Notes: generated from the sequence alone by a model not told the origin. Shown: positions 11,793-22,727, counted from the stretch's first letter. The stretch is 64,000 nucleotides of DNA from Anastatus disparis (GCA_017163975.1 JAFFSR010000396.1:496001-560000), one strand, 5' to 3'. Numbers and translations: made by a program.

Positions 11793-14644
11793 TCTTTTAT
11801 TATCAGAACGTTCGTAGTTTAAAAAACAAGTTATATCAGTTGAGATTATCTGTGTTAAATTGTACACCTTCGCCCGATGTCATAGTGTTTACTGAGACAT
11901 GGTTGAATGATTCTGTTTTAAATTCAGAACTAGGATTAGACTCATATGAAATTTATAGATTTGATAGATCTGAAACATTCAGTTTACACAGGAGAGGTGG
12001 TGGTGTTTTAATTGCCATCAAGTCTTGCTTTAATTCGGAAAGGTGTAATATAATTATAAATAATATTGAACAGGTGTTTGTGAAGATATATTTGGGTATG
12101 AAGAATTTAATCATTGGCTGTGTTTATATTCCACCAGAACAACAAAGTAATCTTTCTGTTTATTTGGACCATTTGAATAGTATTGAAGATCTAATGAATG
12201 TTAATCAAGATAGCTCACTAGTTATGTTTGGTGATTATAATTTATCTGGCATTAAATGGTCTAATCCAAATTCACCTGTTTTTAATTTTTCTAAGAATGG
12301 TTATGTTAAAAATCAAGTTTATGAAGCAGCTTTACTGATTAAAGATTGCTGTTCTTTGTTGAATTTAAGACAGTGGTTTCCTGTGATTGGTCATAAAGAT
12401 TACACACTTGACTTATTATTTTCTGATATTTCTTTTGAAAGGATTATTTCTACGGATTATTTAGTGAATATAGATGATCATCACCATCCAGCGTATTTTT
12501 CAACAAGTTTTTCTGTTAGTGATCCTGTTAATCATAGCTTTAAGCATTATAATTTTAAATTAGCGAACTTTAATGGTATTCTCAAAGATTTGAATCAAAT
12601 TGATTGGTCTGATTTGTTGTGTAATACGAATGTTAATTTTGATGTTGAATTATTTTATAATAGAATTAATAATATTATTAATAAGTATGTACCTATGGTT
12701 TCTGTTAGCAATGTAAAATACCCAAGATGGTTTAGTTATAATTTAAAGCAATTAATTATTAAAAAGAAAAGGATTCATAAAGTTTGGAAGATCTATAATC
12801 TAGATTTAGATTATATTGAATTTAAAAAGTTAAGAGCACAATGTATTAGATTATCTAAATCATGTTATAATAATTATATTAATAATGTAGAATCCAATCT
12901 AAAGAGGAATACTAAAACATTTTTTCAGTATGTTAATAATTTAAAGTATGAGAATTGTATTCCCAAAAATATGTATTTGCACAATTGTAAATCTAATAAT
13001 GCTTATGATACAGCTGAGTTATTTTATAAGTTTTTTCAATCATCTTTTAGTAATAATATTGCTGATAAATTAACTTTAGTAAATTGTGATGATGTGTTGG
13101 ATTGTTTAGATATCTCATATGATAATATTGGTGAAGTTGTGGATGAGTTAAAAGATGGGTTTTGTTCAGGTCCTGATAATATACCATTAGTTTTTATAAA
13201 AAATTGTAAGAATTCTATTTTAAAACCTTTATTCATTATTTTTAATAAATCTATTTCTACTGGTATTTTTCCTGATATTTGGAAGAATTCTTGCATTACT
13301 CCTGTTCTTAAATCAGGATCTAGAAATGACATCACAAATTATAGACCTATTTCTCTCTTAAGCAACTTTGCTAAATTGTTTGATAATATTATTGCTAAGA
13401 AATTAGGTGATTTTGTTAATCATAAAATTATAAGTCAGCAACATGGCTTTAAGTCAAATAGATCTGTGGTGACTAATTTATTGCTTTATTCTGATTACAT
13501 AGTAAATTCCTTAGATATTGATGTACAGGTTGATGCCATTTATTTAGATTTTAAAAAGGCCTTTGATTCAGTTAATCATTCTAGACTGTTGGATAAGTTG
13601 TATAATATTGGTATTAGAGGTGCTTTGCTGAGTTGGTTTGAATCATATCTTACTGAAAGACTATGCTATGTTAAAATCAAAGATATATTGTCTTCTGCTA
13701 TAAAAGTTATTTCTGGTGTTCCTCAGGAGTCGCATTTGGGACCAATTTTGTTTAACATCTTTATAAATGACATCAATCATTGTATTAAAAATTGTAAGTT
13801 TTTGTTATTTGCAGATGATGTTAAATTATTTAAGACAGTAGTATCTGATAGTGATTGTTACTCACTTCAAAATGATTTAATTAACTTATATAATTCGTCA
13901 ATTGAAAATGCTTTATACTTTAATGAAAGTAAATGTAAAATAATATCATTTTATAGTGGTCATAATTGTTACAAATTTAATTATGTTATGAATACTTGTA
14001 ATTTGGAAAGAGTTTATGCTGTTAAGGATTTGGGTGTTTTCTTCGATGCTAAGTTTTCATTTAATGATCATGTTAATTTTGTTGTATCGAAAGCCTTAAA
14101 AACTTTGGGGTTTATAATTCGTAATACCAAGAATTTTATTCACTTTGAATCTATTATTACTTTATATAAGAGTTTGGTATTACCTATTCTAACTTATGCT
14201 TCTATTATTTGGTCACCATATCTTGATTATGCGAGAAAAAGACTTGAATCTGTTCAGCATAGATTACTAAGGCATTTGGCGTATAGATTTCATATACCTA
14301 TGAATAGGTTTGACCATGATTTTGCTAATGTTTCTAAATATTTCGGTATTCATGCACTTAAGTCTATTCACAATTTAAATGACATTTTATTCATGTTTAG
14401 ATTCTTGAATAGTAGTGACAAGCTAGTAGATTTAATTAATTTATTTCAGTGTAAGGCAGTCAATTATCAAATTAAAAATCATAGTTATTTTGTTGAATAC
14501 ACTTGTAGGAAGAATCTAGTATTTTTTAGTTCTACATTTAGACTTCATAGAAGTTGGAATGTTTTGAATTGTAATATCAATGATTATAATAATTATTCTC
14601 ACTTTAAGTTTGATTTAAGAAAGCGTATTTTAAGTTTCTATTAG
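11750..14644 (+). CDS. CR1-like ORF2: endonuclease and reverse transcriptase
   Basis: The frame is open from 11750. The endonuclease begins before any ATG, with LIFYYQNVRSLKNK encoded at about 11789-11830, so an initiation at 11840 (a TTG) would remove conserved residues. Counting from 11840, the APE-type endonuclease spans about 1-225 (TETWL, GGGVLIAI, GDYN, and DDHHHP where SDHxP is usual). RT motifs are YRPISLLSN, LDFKKAFD with D570, GVPQESHLGP near 626 and FADD at 657-660. Both acidic pairs are present. The fifth residue of the GVPQG motif is Glu instead of Gly. There is no RNase H, consistent with the CR1 group. It lies in the -1 frame relative to ORF1. Role: target-primed reverse transcription in the nucleus. 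Confidence 0.88.
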   Translation, partial: KLKKLPTIGNKRDLIFYYQNVRSLKNKLYQLRLSVLNCTPSPDVIVFTETWLNDSVLNSELGLDSYEIYRFDRSETFSLHRRGGGVLIAIKSCFNSERCNIIINNIEQVFVKIYLGMKNLIIGCVYIPPEQQSNLSVYLDHLNSIEDLMNVNQDSSLVMFGDYNLSGIKWSNPNSPVFNFSKNGYVKNQVYEAALLIKDCCSLLNLRQWFPVIGHKDYTLDLLFSDISFERIISTDYLVNIDDHHHPAYFSTSFSVSDPVNHSFKHYNFKLANFNGILKDLNQIDWSDLLCNTNVNFDVELFYNRINNIINKYVPMVSVSNVKYPRWFSYNLKQLIIKKKRIHKVWKIYNLDLDYIEFKKLRAQCIRLSKSCYNNYINNVESNLKRNTKTFFQYVNNLKYENCIPKNMYLHNCKSNNAYDTAELFYKFFQSSFSNNIADKLTLVNCDDVLDCLDISYDNIGEVVDELKDGFCSGPDNIPLVFIKNCKNSILKPLFIIFNKSISTGIFPDIWKNSCITPVLKSGSRNDITNYRPISLLSNFAKLFDNIIAKKLGDFVNHKIISQQHGFKSNRSVVTNLLLYSDYIVNSLDIDVQVDAIYLDFKKAFDSVNHSRLLDKLYNIGIRGALLSWFESYLTERLCYVKIKDILSSAIKVISGVPQESHLGPILFNIFINDINHCIKNCKFLLFADDVKLFKTVVSDSDCYSLQNDLINLYNSSIENALYFNESKCKIISFYSGHNCYKFNYVMNTCNLERVYAVKDLGVFFDAKFSFNDHVNFVVSKALKTLGFIIRNTKNFIHFESIITLYKSLVLPILTYASIIWSPYLDYARKRLESVQHRLLRHLAYRFHIPMNRFDHDFANVSKYFGIHALKSIHNLNDILFMFRFLNSSDKLVDLINLFQCKAVNYQIKNHSYFVEYTCRKNLVFFSSTFRLHRSWNVLNCNINDYNNYSHFKFDLRKRILSFY
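11756..11762 (+). promoter_or_regulatory. Candidate -1 ribosomal frameshift heptamer A AAA AAC
   Basis: In the ORF1 frame the codons are TCA AAA AAC, so the bases read A_AAA_AAC, the canonical X_XXY_YYZ slippery form. It lies inside the ORF1/ORF2 overlap (11750-11792) and a -1 slip enters the ORF2 frame exactly. Only a weak stem (CCAA/TTGG) is visible just downstream, so a stimulatory pseudoknot is not established. Confidence 0.5.
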
Positions 14645-14709
14645 GATATTTGTTTATTGCGTTACCTAATAGTATTCTTTATATTTCAATGTAAAGGGAC
14701 ATTTGTCCC

Positions 14710-14747
14710 GTGAATCAATAAAATAAAATAAAAATAAAAATAAAAAT
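14710..14747 (+). repeat. (AAAAT)n tail of the CR1-like element
   Basis: The 3' UTR ends with TGAATCAATAAAATAAAA and then several AAAAT units. Short microsatellite tails of this kind are known for CR1/L2-group elements. The tail abuts the reconstructed half of the host MITE. Confidence 0.8.
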
Positions 14748-15070
14748 CGATTCTAACAACTCCGACATCCCGTTAATAAAAGCACTACAAAGTTTTTAAT
14801 AGTATGATAAATTTTTAAGAGTTAATTGAATTTAACTTTTTTCTGACCTATTAAAATATTGGCTTGTACCTGTGAGGCTCATTCGCAATCCATTCATTTG
14901 GTGTCCTGTCTTCCCAATCGTCAAATCCTTTTTTTTTATTTTACTCTTCTTTTCTTCTCATCTTCTCCATTCATATAAGGTCACATCCGTGAAATTAATT
15001 TTTATCGGTATTTCCTGCCCGTTTCAAACTGAGTCAGTTCGATTCACGGGTAATACTCACAAAATCTACT

Positions 15071-15658
15071 ATGGAGTGCATTAATAGACAAGAAGCTCTA
15101 GCTGAAACCATCATTATCTATCAACAGAATCTGTTGAGATCCAAATCAACGATAACAAAAGGCCTTCTCATTGCTCATATTGAATCCTTTCGGGAGATAT
15201 GGGAAAAGTTCGAAAGGACACACCAAAAGATCCTATGAAAAACCTCAGATCAGGATTGTGATTACTTCTGACGAAGCGTATGCACCACAGTTTCAAGGGC
15301 ATACAACACGATGCTCGGATTTTTGTATGATGAGCAGCTTAAACTTACTGCTGACACTCGAATGCCTCAATCTGCAATTCATGAGCGAACCCAGCGTCAT
15401 CTCTCGAAAATTAATCTTCCGACATTTTCGGGAGCCTTTGAATACTGGGAATCCTTCCGTGATCTATTTACTTCATTAGTTTACGAGGACAAGTCTTTGA
15501 CCGATGTACAAAGGCTACACTATCTTAAAACGGTGATCAGTAGCGAGGCAAAAAAGGCGGTAGATGAGATAACTATTACCAAAGACAATTATGCAATCAC
15601 TTGGAGAATCCTTTGCGAGCGTTACGATAACAAGCGACTTCTTGTCACAGACACATGA
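15071..15658 (+). pseudogene. BEL/Pao-type gag fragment (DUF1759-like)
   Basis: One frame starting at the ATG at 15071 reads through with two internal stops (near 15236 and 15272). It begins with a helical NRQEALAETI region and later contains INLPTFSGAFEYWESFRDLF, LTDVQRLHYLK and WRILCERYDN, the pattern of the gag region (DUF1759) of BEL/Pao LTR retrotransposons. It ends at a TGA after the RYDN segment, well short of a full gag. No LTR, protease or RT lies nearby, so this is an isolated relic. Confidence 0.75.
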
Positions 15659-15869
15659 TTTACTTTATAAAGGCTCTTATTCACCATATTTTTGAAAAAA
15701 TGTCTATATCCTTGTCTAGGGGGCCTATTGAAGAAAAAGAAAAAACACGGATTCATTTTCTTTATCTAAAAATCATATCTTACAGTTTCAGCAGAATCCG
15801 TTTCCCGGAAGTCAAACACTCTCCTTGTTACTATATTTAGGAGTAACAATAAGACTATTAAAAGCATAT

Positions 15870-16594
15870 TAATGGCAAATTTGGTCTCGATGGTAAATTA
15901 CGCAGTTCATCAATCAATGAACTTTGTAATAGGTATGATGAACTATTGAAATGGTGTCCACGTGATTTTGCTTGCTACCCTAGGCGATTAAAAAAATTCT
16001 ATAAATTTAAAGCTACAAAAGCAAGACATTTTTTATTGTACGCATCAGCCATAATTTCAATAGGTATTCTTCCAGATGAACATTACTACCATATTTTATT
16101 ACATTATACATCAATACGTACTCTCACTTCATCGAAACAATAAAAAAAAGTTGAAAATAGCAAAATTTGCTTTAAAGACATTTGTCCAATATACTCCAGA
16201 TGTATATACACTTTCATTTGTCAGATATAGTGTACATGGTCTTTTACATTTAGTTGATGACCCTCAAAAATATGGACCTCTAGACAATTGTTCTGCATTC
16301 ATTTATGAGAATAAAATACCTCTATTTAAAAAAAACATACGAAACCATCTACGACCATTACAACAGTTTGCCAATCGTTTAGCAGAAAAAGATGATATTC
16401 AGCATGTACAAAAAGCAGTTATATCTGATATAGAGTCCGTCTCAGTAAAACATAATAATGGTTTGATACCTGAAACCATTCCTAGCACAAGTTGTCATCA
16501 ATATAAAAAATATGAATCTGATAAATTTTTATTTCTATTAGATGGACAAAATAATTATTGTAAACTTGAAGACGGTAGAAAATTAACCCAATAA
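15870..16594 (+). pseudogene. CACTA-like transposase-associated protein fragment (DUF4218-like)
   Basis: Two frames must be joined. About 15870-16137 encodes FACYPRRLKKFYKFKATKAR followed by HFLLYASAIIS; from about 16090 the next frame encodes VRYSVHGLLHLVDDPQKYG, PLDNCSAFIYENK and NHLRPLQQFANRL. The pattern YxVHxLLHLxDDxxxxGPLDxxSAFxFEN is typical of the domain that accompanies TNP2/CACTA-type transposases in insects and plants. The catalytic N-terminal domain is absent. The single frameshift and truncation make it a pseudogene. The family call is from motif memory and moderately sure. Confidence 0.6.
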
Positions 16595-17005
16595 AATCGA
16601 CTTGTATTGGTGTATATAAATGTACAAATTTATTTAAAGATGTTTAAGTAGTTACAAAAAATTGTATTACTGCAAAACGCTATTGTATGCCTAGTTGGAA
16701 TAAATTATTTTCTTTGACGCAAACATCGAAAATTAATACAAATGAGTAAATTATCTCAACTCTACTCCATACTGAAAAAAAATGACTTCATAATTATTTT
16801 GAAATAACAAGTAAGAATATATATAAGTTCTCCAACTAATACTTTCATTCAATTCAAATTATAAGAAATTAAATTTATTATATGATTATTTTTAATTTAA
16901 ATTGATGTAATTTCTCATAAATGTATATACTGTATATAATGCAATTCAGGTGATATTATTCACGTTCACTATTTTCTTTTTCTTCAATTATGAATGATTA
17001 CAAAT
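16595..17005. other. AT-rich DNA without recognisable feature
   Basis: No gene or clear terminal repeat was seen. A truncated family F MITE begins at about 17005. Confidence 0.5.
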
Positions 17006-17561
17006 TTTTTTGCTTTTTTTCTTTTATTAATATCTTTTTAAATTCATAATTTAAACAAATGTAATGACTTGTCTGCGCTAAAGCTATTTTAAACCATGAA
17101 TTTTTATTAAAATAAAAAATTATTTGGACTTGTTACTTTTTTATATACTTGGATTGGAAAGTAGATAACAAGCTCGACAAACCTATACTCAGAATATGAT
17201 ATATTGAAAGTTTGTATATAACTTTTTATATATAGTATTTTGGTGGATTTTTTGAGTTGTCCACACTGCAAATTTAAGTGTGTTATTTTAACACACTTAC
17301 GTGTGCAATTCGGCTGTCGCCATTTTTACACACTTTTTTGTGTGTTAAATCTATAACACATTTTAGATGTTTAATTTAACACACGTAAACGCGTAAATTC
17401 AAACGTATAAAGCGTGTAATAGATTAAAATACATTAAAAATAAAAAATTATTTTTATGGGCATTCCATTTTTAGTGATGAAATTTTTTAATTTTAATGTT
17501 CAATTACTTTAAGAATTAACCTATTAAAATTATATCGCCTATAAAAACGCTTAAAAAATTT

Positions 17562-17637
17562 TCGACCTGACTTGGGCGCGAACTCACGACCTACGGGATG
17601 CGAGGCATCGACGCTACCTATTACGCTACGGAACGCT
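17562..17637 (-). other. tRNA-like segment, second copy
   Basis: On the minus strand TAGCGTAATAGGTAGCG (17612-17628) and GAGTTCGCGCCC (17574-17585) stand at A- and B-box positions, with a GATGC/GCATC hairpin between them. The acceptor ends do not pair and the expected U33 is absent, so it is not a working tRNA. It is homologous to the segment at 6368-6444 with conserved flanks. Confidence 0.55.
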
Positions 17638-18068
17638 TGTTATGAGTGACGATAATTTCTTATATTTATGGTTTATTAATATAAAAATTTCATTATTTTC
17701 AAACACTTCTAAATTTAAATGAAATAAATAATAATAATCATGAGTAATTAATACTAATTAAAAAAAAATAAAGATCAGTAGAATAATTTTTCTTGTATGA
17801 TTAAAATAATTTTTTATCAAAAGAATATCTAATTCCTTATTTGTTAAAAATTTAATTTTTCATCAAATAAACAATTATTTTTTTATAAAAAAATTAACGA
17901 GTATAAAAAATTTATTATTAAATAATTTATTTGATAAGGTTAATATTGATTACTGAATTTTATATTATTAATTCAATAGATGCATTCGATTCAATAAAAT
18001 TATTTTTTTTCGTATGAAAAATTTTAATTAAACTTCTTATTAAATAATAAAATATTATCATCAATTAC

Positions 18069-18715
18069 TTAAGGTGGCTCAAGCGCTTGGTGCCGTATCA
18101 AGCGGGGCCCTGTCTGCGACATCAAAATGTTTTTATTGATAGAGCTATTATAACTAATTAAATAGCATTATTGATTATTTCTTATGATAAGAAAACAATT
18201 TTAAGTAATCAAGAGTAATAAAAAAGAAAAAAAAATTTTTGTTTTGTTTCTCATTACAAGTTTTACTTTGGTACGTCCCTGCTGTTTTGTTGGTTACGAG
18301 CACTCTGAACGCACGTTAGCTATACGTATGGCGCCTGTATCTGACGCGCATGCGCAGAAGCTGCCATTATGTGTAGCAAATTCTATTTCGCATTCTTTTA
18401 GATTTATTTTCTCTTGTATTTCTTCGTCAAGTCCTTTTTTTCTTCTTGAAAAATAATCTTCGTGAAACAAACTATAAGTGTATAATTTTTATTTTAACTT
18501 GTACTTTTTTATATTAGCGTAAAACCTAATTTATGATTCAGTCCCATAAGAGCACATGTATTAATTACAATTATTAAAACATCTTTTTCTTTAAAAATAG
18601 TTCGTCAACCTCTATTTTTCAAAATAAATATCGAAATATTACGATATAAAGAATATTTTAATACAAATTTTGGATAGCTTAACAATTTTAGAAAAAATCG
18701 CTTGAGCCACCTTAA
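18069..18715. mobile_element. TTAA MITE family I (647 bp)
   Basis: Both ends read TTAAGGTGGCTCAAGCG inward, with TTAA at 18069-18072 and 18712-18715. The interior is not an obvious foldback and has only a 70-residue ORF without known motifs. It is inserted in the GTGTGT element. Confidence 0.82.
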
Positions 18716-19251
18716 GGCAATTAAAATAAAAGACTATAAAATTTGAAATAATGAATATTGTAGTTCTAATACGATTTAATATTAAAAATATATATTTTTA
18801 GAAAAACTTTGATTAAAAATTATTAATATTGTACTGTAATTACCTGTAAATTTATCTACTTTACTAATGTAAAATAAAAATGAATCACAGTAAATATATT
18901 AATGTACAAATATAAATTTTAAACACATAGATGTGTAGATTTACGCATTTATGTGTGTAAATTTTCACACTAAACTGATCATGTGTGTAAAATTACACAT
19001 AAAATCTGTATACCGATACTTTTACGCACATAAGTGCGTTTTTTTACACACATAATAGAATTTACACACTAAAACGTGTAAAAGTACTCACTATCAGTGT
19101 GTGAATTAACACACATAAATTTGCAGTGCACCCTCAAGTTTAATCTTAAAAATTTTTTTACTATAGCGAAAAACTCAAGTGAATGCACCGTTTACTCGTA
19201 AACTAAAATTGGAAATATTATTAAAAGGGGGCAGCTTCATCATGCTCTTAA

Positions 19252-20430
19252 GGGATATTCACTATAAGTGCAGATTAACACATTAAAGTTTATGTTTCTA
19301 AATTTTTTTATTGATAAAAATTTAATTAAAATATTTCTTTACATTCACAATCACGAATAGCTTCAAATAAGCATTAAAAAGTGTTCTTTGCGTTGATTGA
19401 AATGACACCGCTAGCTAGATCGTATTTTTGTTCATTTTGATCTTTTTAAATATTTAAAGTTTGCTAAAAAGTTTCCCTACATTCATAATTTCATTTATAA
19501 GAAAATTAAAAAATTTTTTTTGATAGCAAAAAATGAAAATTAGTTCATACAAATGACACGCCACTTTCTCAACAAATAATTTTTTTATTTTGAATAATTA
19601 ATTTGCATCTTTATACACATAACTATCTTTGATGCCTATTATACACTAAAAAAAATTTGAAACTGAATCATGTTCACTCTATAATGAACTTAAATTAAGA
19701 TTACAGAGTAAACCTAAAATTATATAATGTGTGAACACGTGCGAGTTTAACATGTGCGTGAAACTTTACAAATTCAAACAGAAATTTCATTCTTACTGAA
19801 TGTTAATAGCATTGTAGCTTGAGCTAAGTTATTTTTAAAATACAAGCAAGTAATCGAATGACTTGGTGTCAGTTTCACGCGTGAATTTCGAAGATTTTCC
19901 AATATTGTGTATTTGATGTTCACGTGAAAGTAATAAAGTATTACGATGAAACGAAGACAAGAATTATTTCATTATTATTATTAAATTTTTTATTTAATTT
20001 ATTTATTTATTTTATTCAATTTTTTTATTATTATTATTTAATTCCTTGCTTTAATGAACTCAGATGAATATTATATTGTAAACCTGCTTTAGTTTTAAAT
20101 TTTTTCTGTGCGCATAAGAACTCTAATTGTATTTATTTAAGTATATTAGGGTAAAAATATTCAAAACAAATTTTATATAGCGTTATAATCAACTACAAGT
20201 TGTATTAAAAGTGAAAATCACTGTTAAAAAAGAAATAAATATTTAAAAATAACAGAAATTTAACATAAATCACGTAATTTCAGTACATGCAGGAACAAAT
20301 TTTTTTAATTTAAATTGTTTTCGTGAATGTATATTGCAGAGAATTTTTTTCAAATAATCATTTGATTAATTCATTAAATAATTGAAGCAAGTTATTTCTA
20401 CAGTTTCACATTGTCTTGATTAATTTTTGT
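19252..20430. other. AT-rich DNA; possible degenerate MITE
   Basis: No gene was seen. A weak inverted pair (CACTAAAAAAAATTTGAAAC near 19644 and its approximate reverse complement near 20090-20110) may mark an old element, but the match is poor. Confidence 0.35.
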
Positions 20431-20453
20431 TTTTTTCAAGTAGTATTGTCACA

Positions 20454-21699
20454 ATGTCTCAGAAGAAAGAAAATTTAAATTCTAAAGGTCGTCAAATAAG
20501 GAAACCTAAAAAGTATTGCAGCGCAAGTGATAAAAAAGATAATTTAAGATTTAAAAAAAAAGAAATATTTACTAGAATCAATGGAAGATGCTTTTCAAGA
20601 AGAAATAAGTGATAGTGATCAAAGGACAGAGAATGAATCTGATGATAATTACTCAGACAAATCTATGGAGGAGGATATTGTAAATCAAACTAATGACTAC
20701 TGAAAATAGTGAAAATAGTAACAATAGCTTATCTAAGAATAATAATGACAAATTAAATGGAGGTAACTGCTTTTTAGAAATACAAAATTATTCTTAATTA
20801 CTAAATCTCATGAAAAGCATAATTAAAAACTCTACATGTAATAAGATTTTGTTTTTTTTAGATCGTTTATTTATTAAATAATACATCATGAGCTTGCTAT
20901 TTCTCAACTTCATATTCAATGCAATGAAACTTTCATGCAATGATTGATCTTAGTTTTATTTTCCAAGATGAAGGAGGTTTTAGTGTTAATTTAAAAAAAA
21001 AATTAAATTTTGAGTATTCATAATTTAAACATCGTTTAGATTGTTGTTGAAAGCTCAAGAAAATACATTTTGTTTGTTGATGAAATACATTTTCACTATT
21101 AATAATTATAAATAAAAAAAATATAGGGATTCATTCAATATTTGACAGGTTTATCAACACATAGTATATCTACAAATGTAAATCAGAGTGAAGAGAGTGC
21201 TAGCATTCGGCAAAATTTCGAATTCAATAAATGAATCATACCAAAGCTTACTAAATAAGATAGATGAACTAAAAGTTAAGATGAATACAAAATTTCAAGA
21301 CTCACAAGCATAAGTAAAGTACTATAATAAGTAATATCTTACTAAACTAAAAAGTAAATTCGCATATTTCTTAAGAGAATAAAACTGTAACTCGAACGAG
21401 CGGAGGGAAGTGAGAGTCGTAATATCTAAGGAAGGAATAGGCTTTACTTTTGTGTAGCATATTTTGCTTTATTCTTAACTTAACCATGGCCACTTCATTA
21501 ACGGAAAAAAGTGTACGTAGTTGAAATAATTATATATATTATTAAATTATAATAATATATTACCTTAATTCTCCATTTCAGAAATATAAATAGGAACGAC
21601 CGTGGGGCTACATTAAACACTGTTCCCAACTGGTTACCATTCAAAAATGTAGAAGAATTCCAAGCTTTTGAAAGGAATGATGCTTCACAAAAAGAACTT
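20454..21699 (+). pseudogene. DUF4806-like gene, 5' exons, broken (copy 1)
   Basis: Three exon-like blocks are in order. 20454-20762 starts MSQKKENLNSKGRQIRKPKK, a basic segment, then after one frameshift in a poly-A run an acidic segment (ESMEDAFQEEISDSDQ) and a donor GTAACT at 20763. About 21176-21313 encodes a helical piece (SINESYQSLLNKIDELKVK). 21582-21699 follows TTTCAG and encodes NWLPFKNVEEFQAFE before the donor GTAAGT; this resembles the PIKTxEEF start of DUF4806 proteins. The GG/VRxxLK core exon is not found downstream. In insects DUF4806 proteins are multicopy and of unknown function. It could be a decayed host gene or a TE-carried one. Confidence 0.5.
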
Positions 21700-22358
21700 G
21701 TAAGTAAAATAATTATAATTCTAGGTAGTTAAATTATAAAGCGAATTTTTTTAAATCATTTTATCAATTTTTGAAAAATGAATTTTCATAGTATATAAAA
21801 AAGATTGTTTTTTATAAATAAATATATGACCAATGATTGTTACAGTTTGTTTTTGTCATGTATTTAGCAAGGGTGAAGATGATTATTTATTAATGAATCA
21901 ATCACATTTAAAAAATTACAATAAAATTAAAACAAATTATTATTAATGATAACTACTTTTACCTTCTGAATAACTTTTAAATGAAAATATATTTTATAAA
22001 ATTAACAATCCCAAGTAAATATATGAAATCTTCATATAAATTACATTATAATATTATATAGTGAGCAGAAGTAAAATTAAGTATACTTTGATGAGATAAT
22101 TAATAACGAATTGCAGTGAATCATTTAGATGCGATAGATATAATTGTATCAATTTCAAAATATAATGTCGGAAACTATGTATAAATCATATACCCTATTA
22201 CGTTCCTCTAATTACTGTTTCACATGAAATGTTATATTGTCTTTATATGGGGTAGCTTCATTTTCCTAAAAACTTCAATAAGTAAATAATTAGTCACATA
22301 ATCAATTTACAATAGCCAGAAATAAAAAAATTATGACTTCCAAAGGCATTTTTTTCTA
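21700..22358. other. AT-rich DNA without recognisable feature
   Basis: No later exon of the preceding gene and no repeat end were identified before the MITE at 22359. Confidence 0.45.
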
Positions 22359-22727
22359 TTAACGGGATGTCAGAGCTGCTGGACACAATTTTTGCTTTTA
22401 TTAATTTATTGATATCTTTTTAAATTTATAATTTAAACAATTATAATGACTTGTCCGCACTAAAGCTGTTGAAATAAAATTCATTTGGACTTGTTATTTT
22501 TTTATAAGCTTGGAATTTAAATTAGATATCAAGCTCGATAAACCTAACCTCAAAATACTATATACCAAAAAATTGTTTATAACTTTTTATGTACAGTGTT
22601 TTGGTAAATTCTATAAGTTGTCCGCACTCAAGTTTAATATTACAAATTTTCTTGCTGTAATGAAAGAACTCGATTTAAAATATTAATGAATTATTTTAGA
22701 AGGTAGCGAGCTCCGTCATCCCCTTAA
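22359..22727. mobile_element. TTAA MITE family F, copy 2 (369 bp)
   Basis: TTAA is at 22359-22362 and 22724-22727. The ends read TTAACGGGATGTCAGAGC and, inverted, TTAAGGGGATGACGGAGC. The body has AATGACTTGTCCGCAC and AAGTTGTCCGCACTCAAG. This copy gives the reference order used to recognise the split copies 1a and 3. Confidence 0.82.

Larger units (their letters stand above)
10216..14747 (+). mobile_element. CR1-like non-LTR retrotransposon, apparently full length
   Basis: The element has a 5' untranslated region (10216-10853, itself holding a TTAA MITE), ORF1 (10854-11792), ORF2 (from 11750 in open frame to 14644), a 3' UTR of about 80 bp and a tail of AAAAT repeats instead of plain poly-A. 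A zinc-finger ORF1 with coiled coil, an APE endonuclease plus RT without RNase H, and a microsatellite tail fit the CR1/L2/Kiri group. The boundaries are inferred from the interrupted family F MITE. Net length without the nested MITE is about 4.1 kb. Confidence 0.8.
9836..14776. mobile_element. TTAA MITE family F, copy 1a, split by the CR1-like insertion
   Basis: TTAA lies at 9836-9839 and 14773-14776. The left part (9836-10215) aligns with the reverse complement of the intact family F copy at 10374-10784, and the terminal AACTCCGACATCCCGTTAA at 14758-14776 supplies the missing end. Removing the inserted retroelement leaves about 409 bp, close to the 411 bp of the intact copy. The insertion point lies in a short A-rich tract, so the exact retroelement target duplication is ambiguous. 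Confidence 0.7.
17264..19128. mobile_element. GTGTGT-array DNA element (1865 bp) sharing its core with the AAGCTT element
   Basis: The ends are CACTGCAAATTTA and its reverse complement. The subterminal 150-250 bp on each side are dense in TGTGTNA/TNACACA motifs, such as GTGTGTTA and TTTTACACAC. The core at about 17500-17960 aligns with about 6295-6700 of the AAGCTT element: AAAACGCTTAAA, GACCTGA, the tRNA-like segment, CGCTTGTTA, ATTTCTTAT and GGTCAGTA/GATCAGTA. A TTAA MITE (18069-18715) is nested inside. There is no transposase. Its insertion into family F copy 3 defines the outer border; a target duplication is unclear, possibly CA. Confidence 0.72.
17005..19251. mobile_element. TTAA MITE family F, copy 3, split by the GTGTGT element
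   Basis: The left part (about 17005-17263) and right part (19129-19251) align in order with the intact family F copy at 22359-22727: AATGACTTGTCTGCGC, then GAGTTGTCCACAC, then CTCAAGTTTAATCTTA and the end CATGCTCTTAA. The right TTAA is at 19248-19251. The left TTAACGGG end is missing, so this copy is 5'-truncated. The break falls inside the GTTGTCCGCAC marker. Confidence 0.7.

Noticed and set aside
13036..13335. 99-residue frame antisense to the RT
   Set aside because: Shadow of the ORF2 coding strand; no motif.
18244..18456. 70-residue frame inside the family I MITE
   Set aside because: Short, no homology recognised, and flanked by TTAA-type inverted repeats of a non-autonomous element.
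19644..20110. MITE with CACTAAAAAAAATTTGAAAC ends
   Set aside because: The inverted match is short, A-rich and imperfect, and no target duplication is visible.
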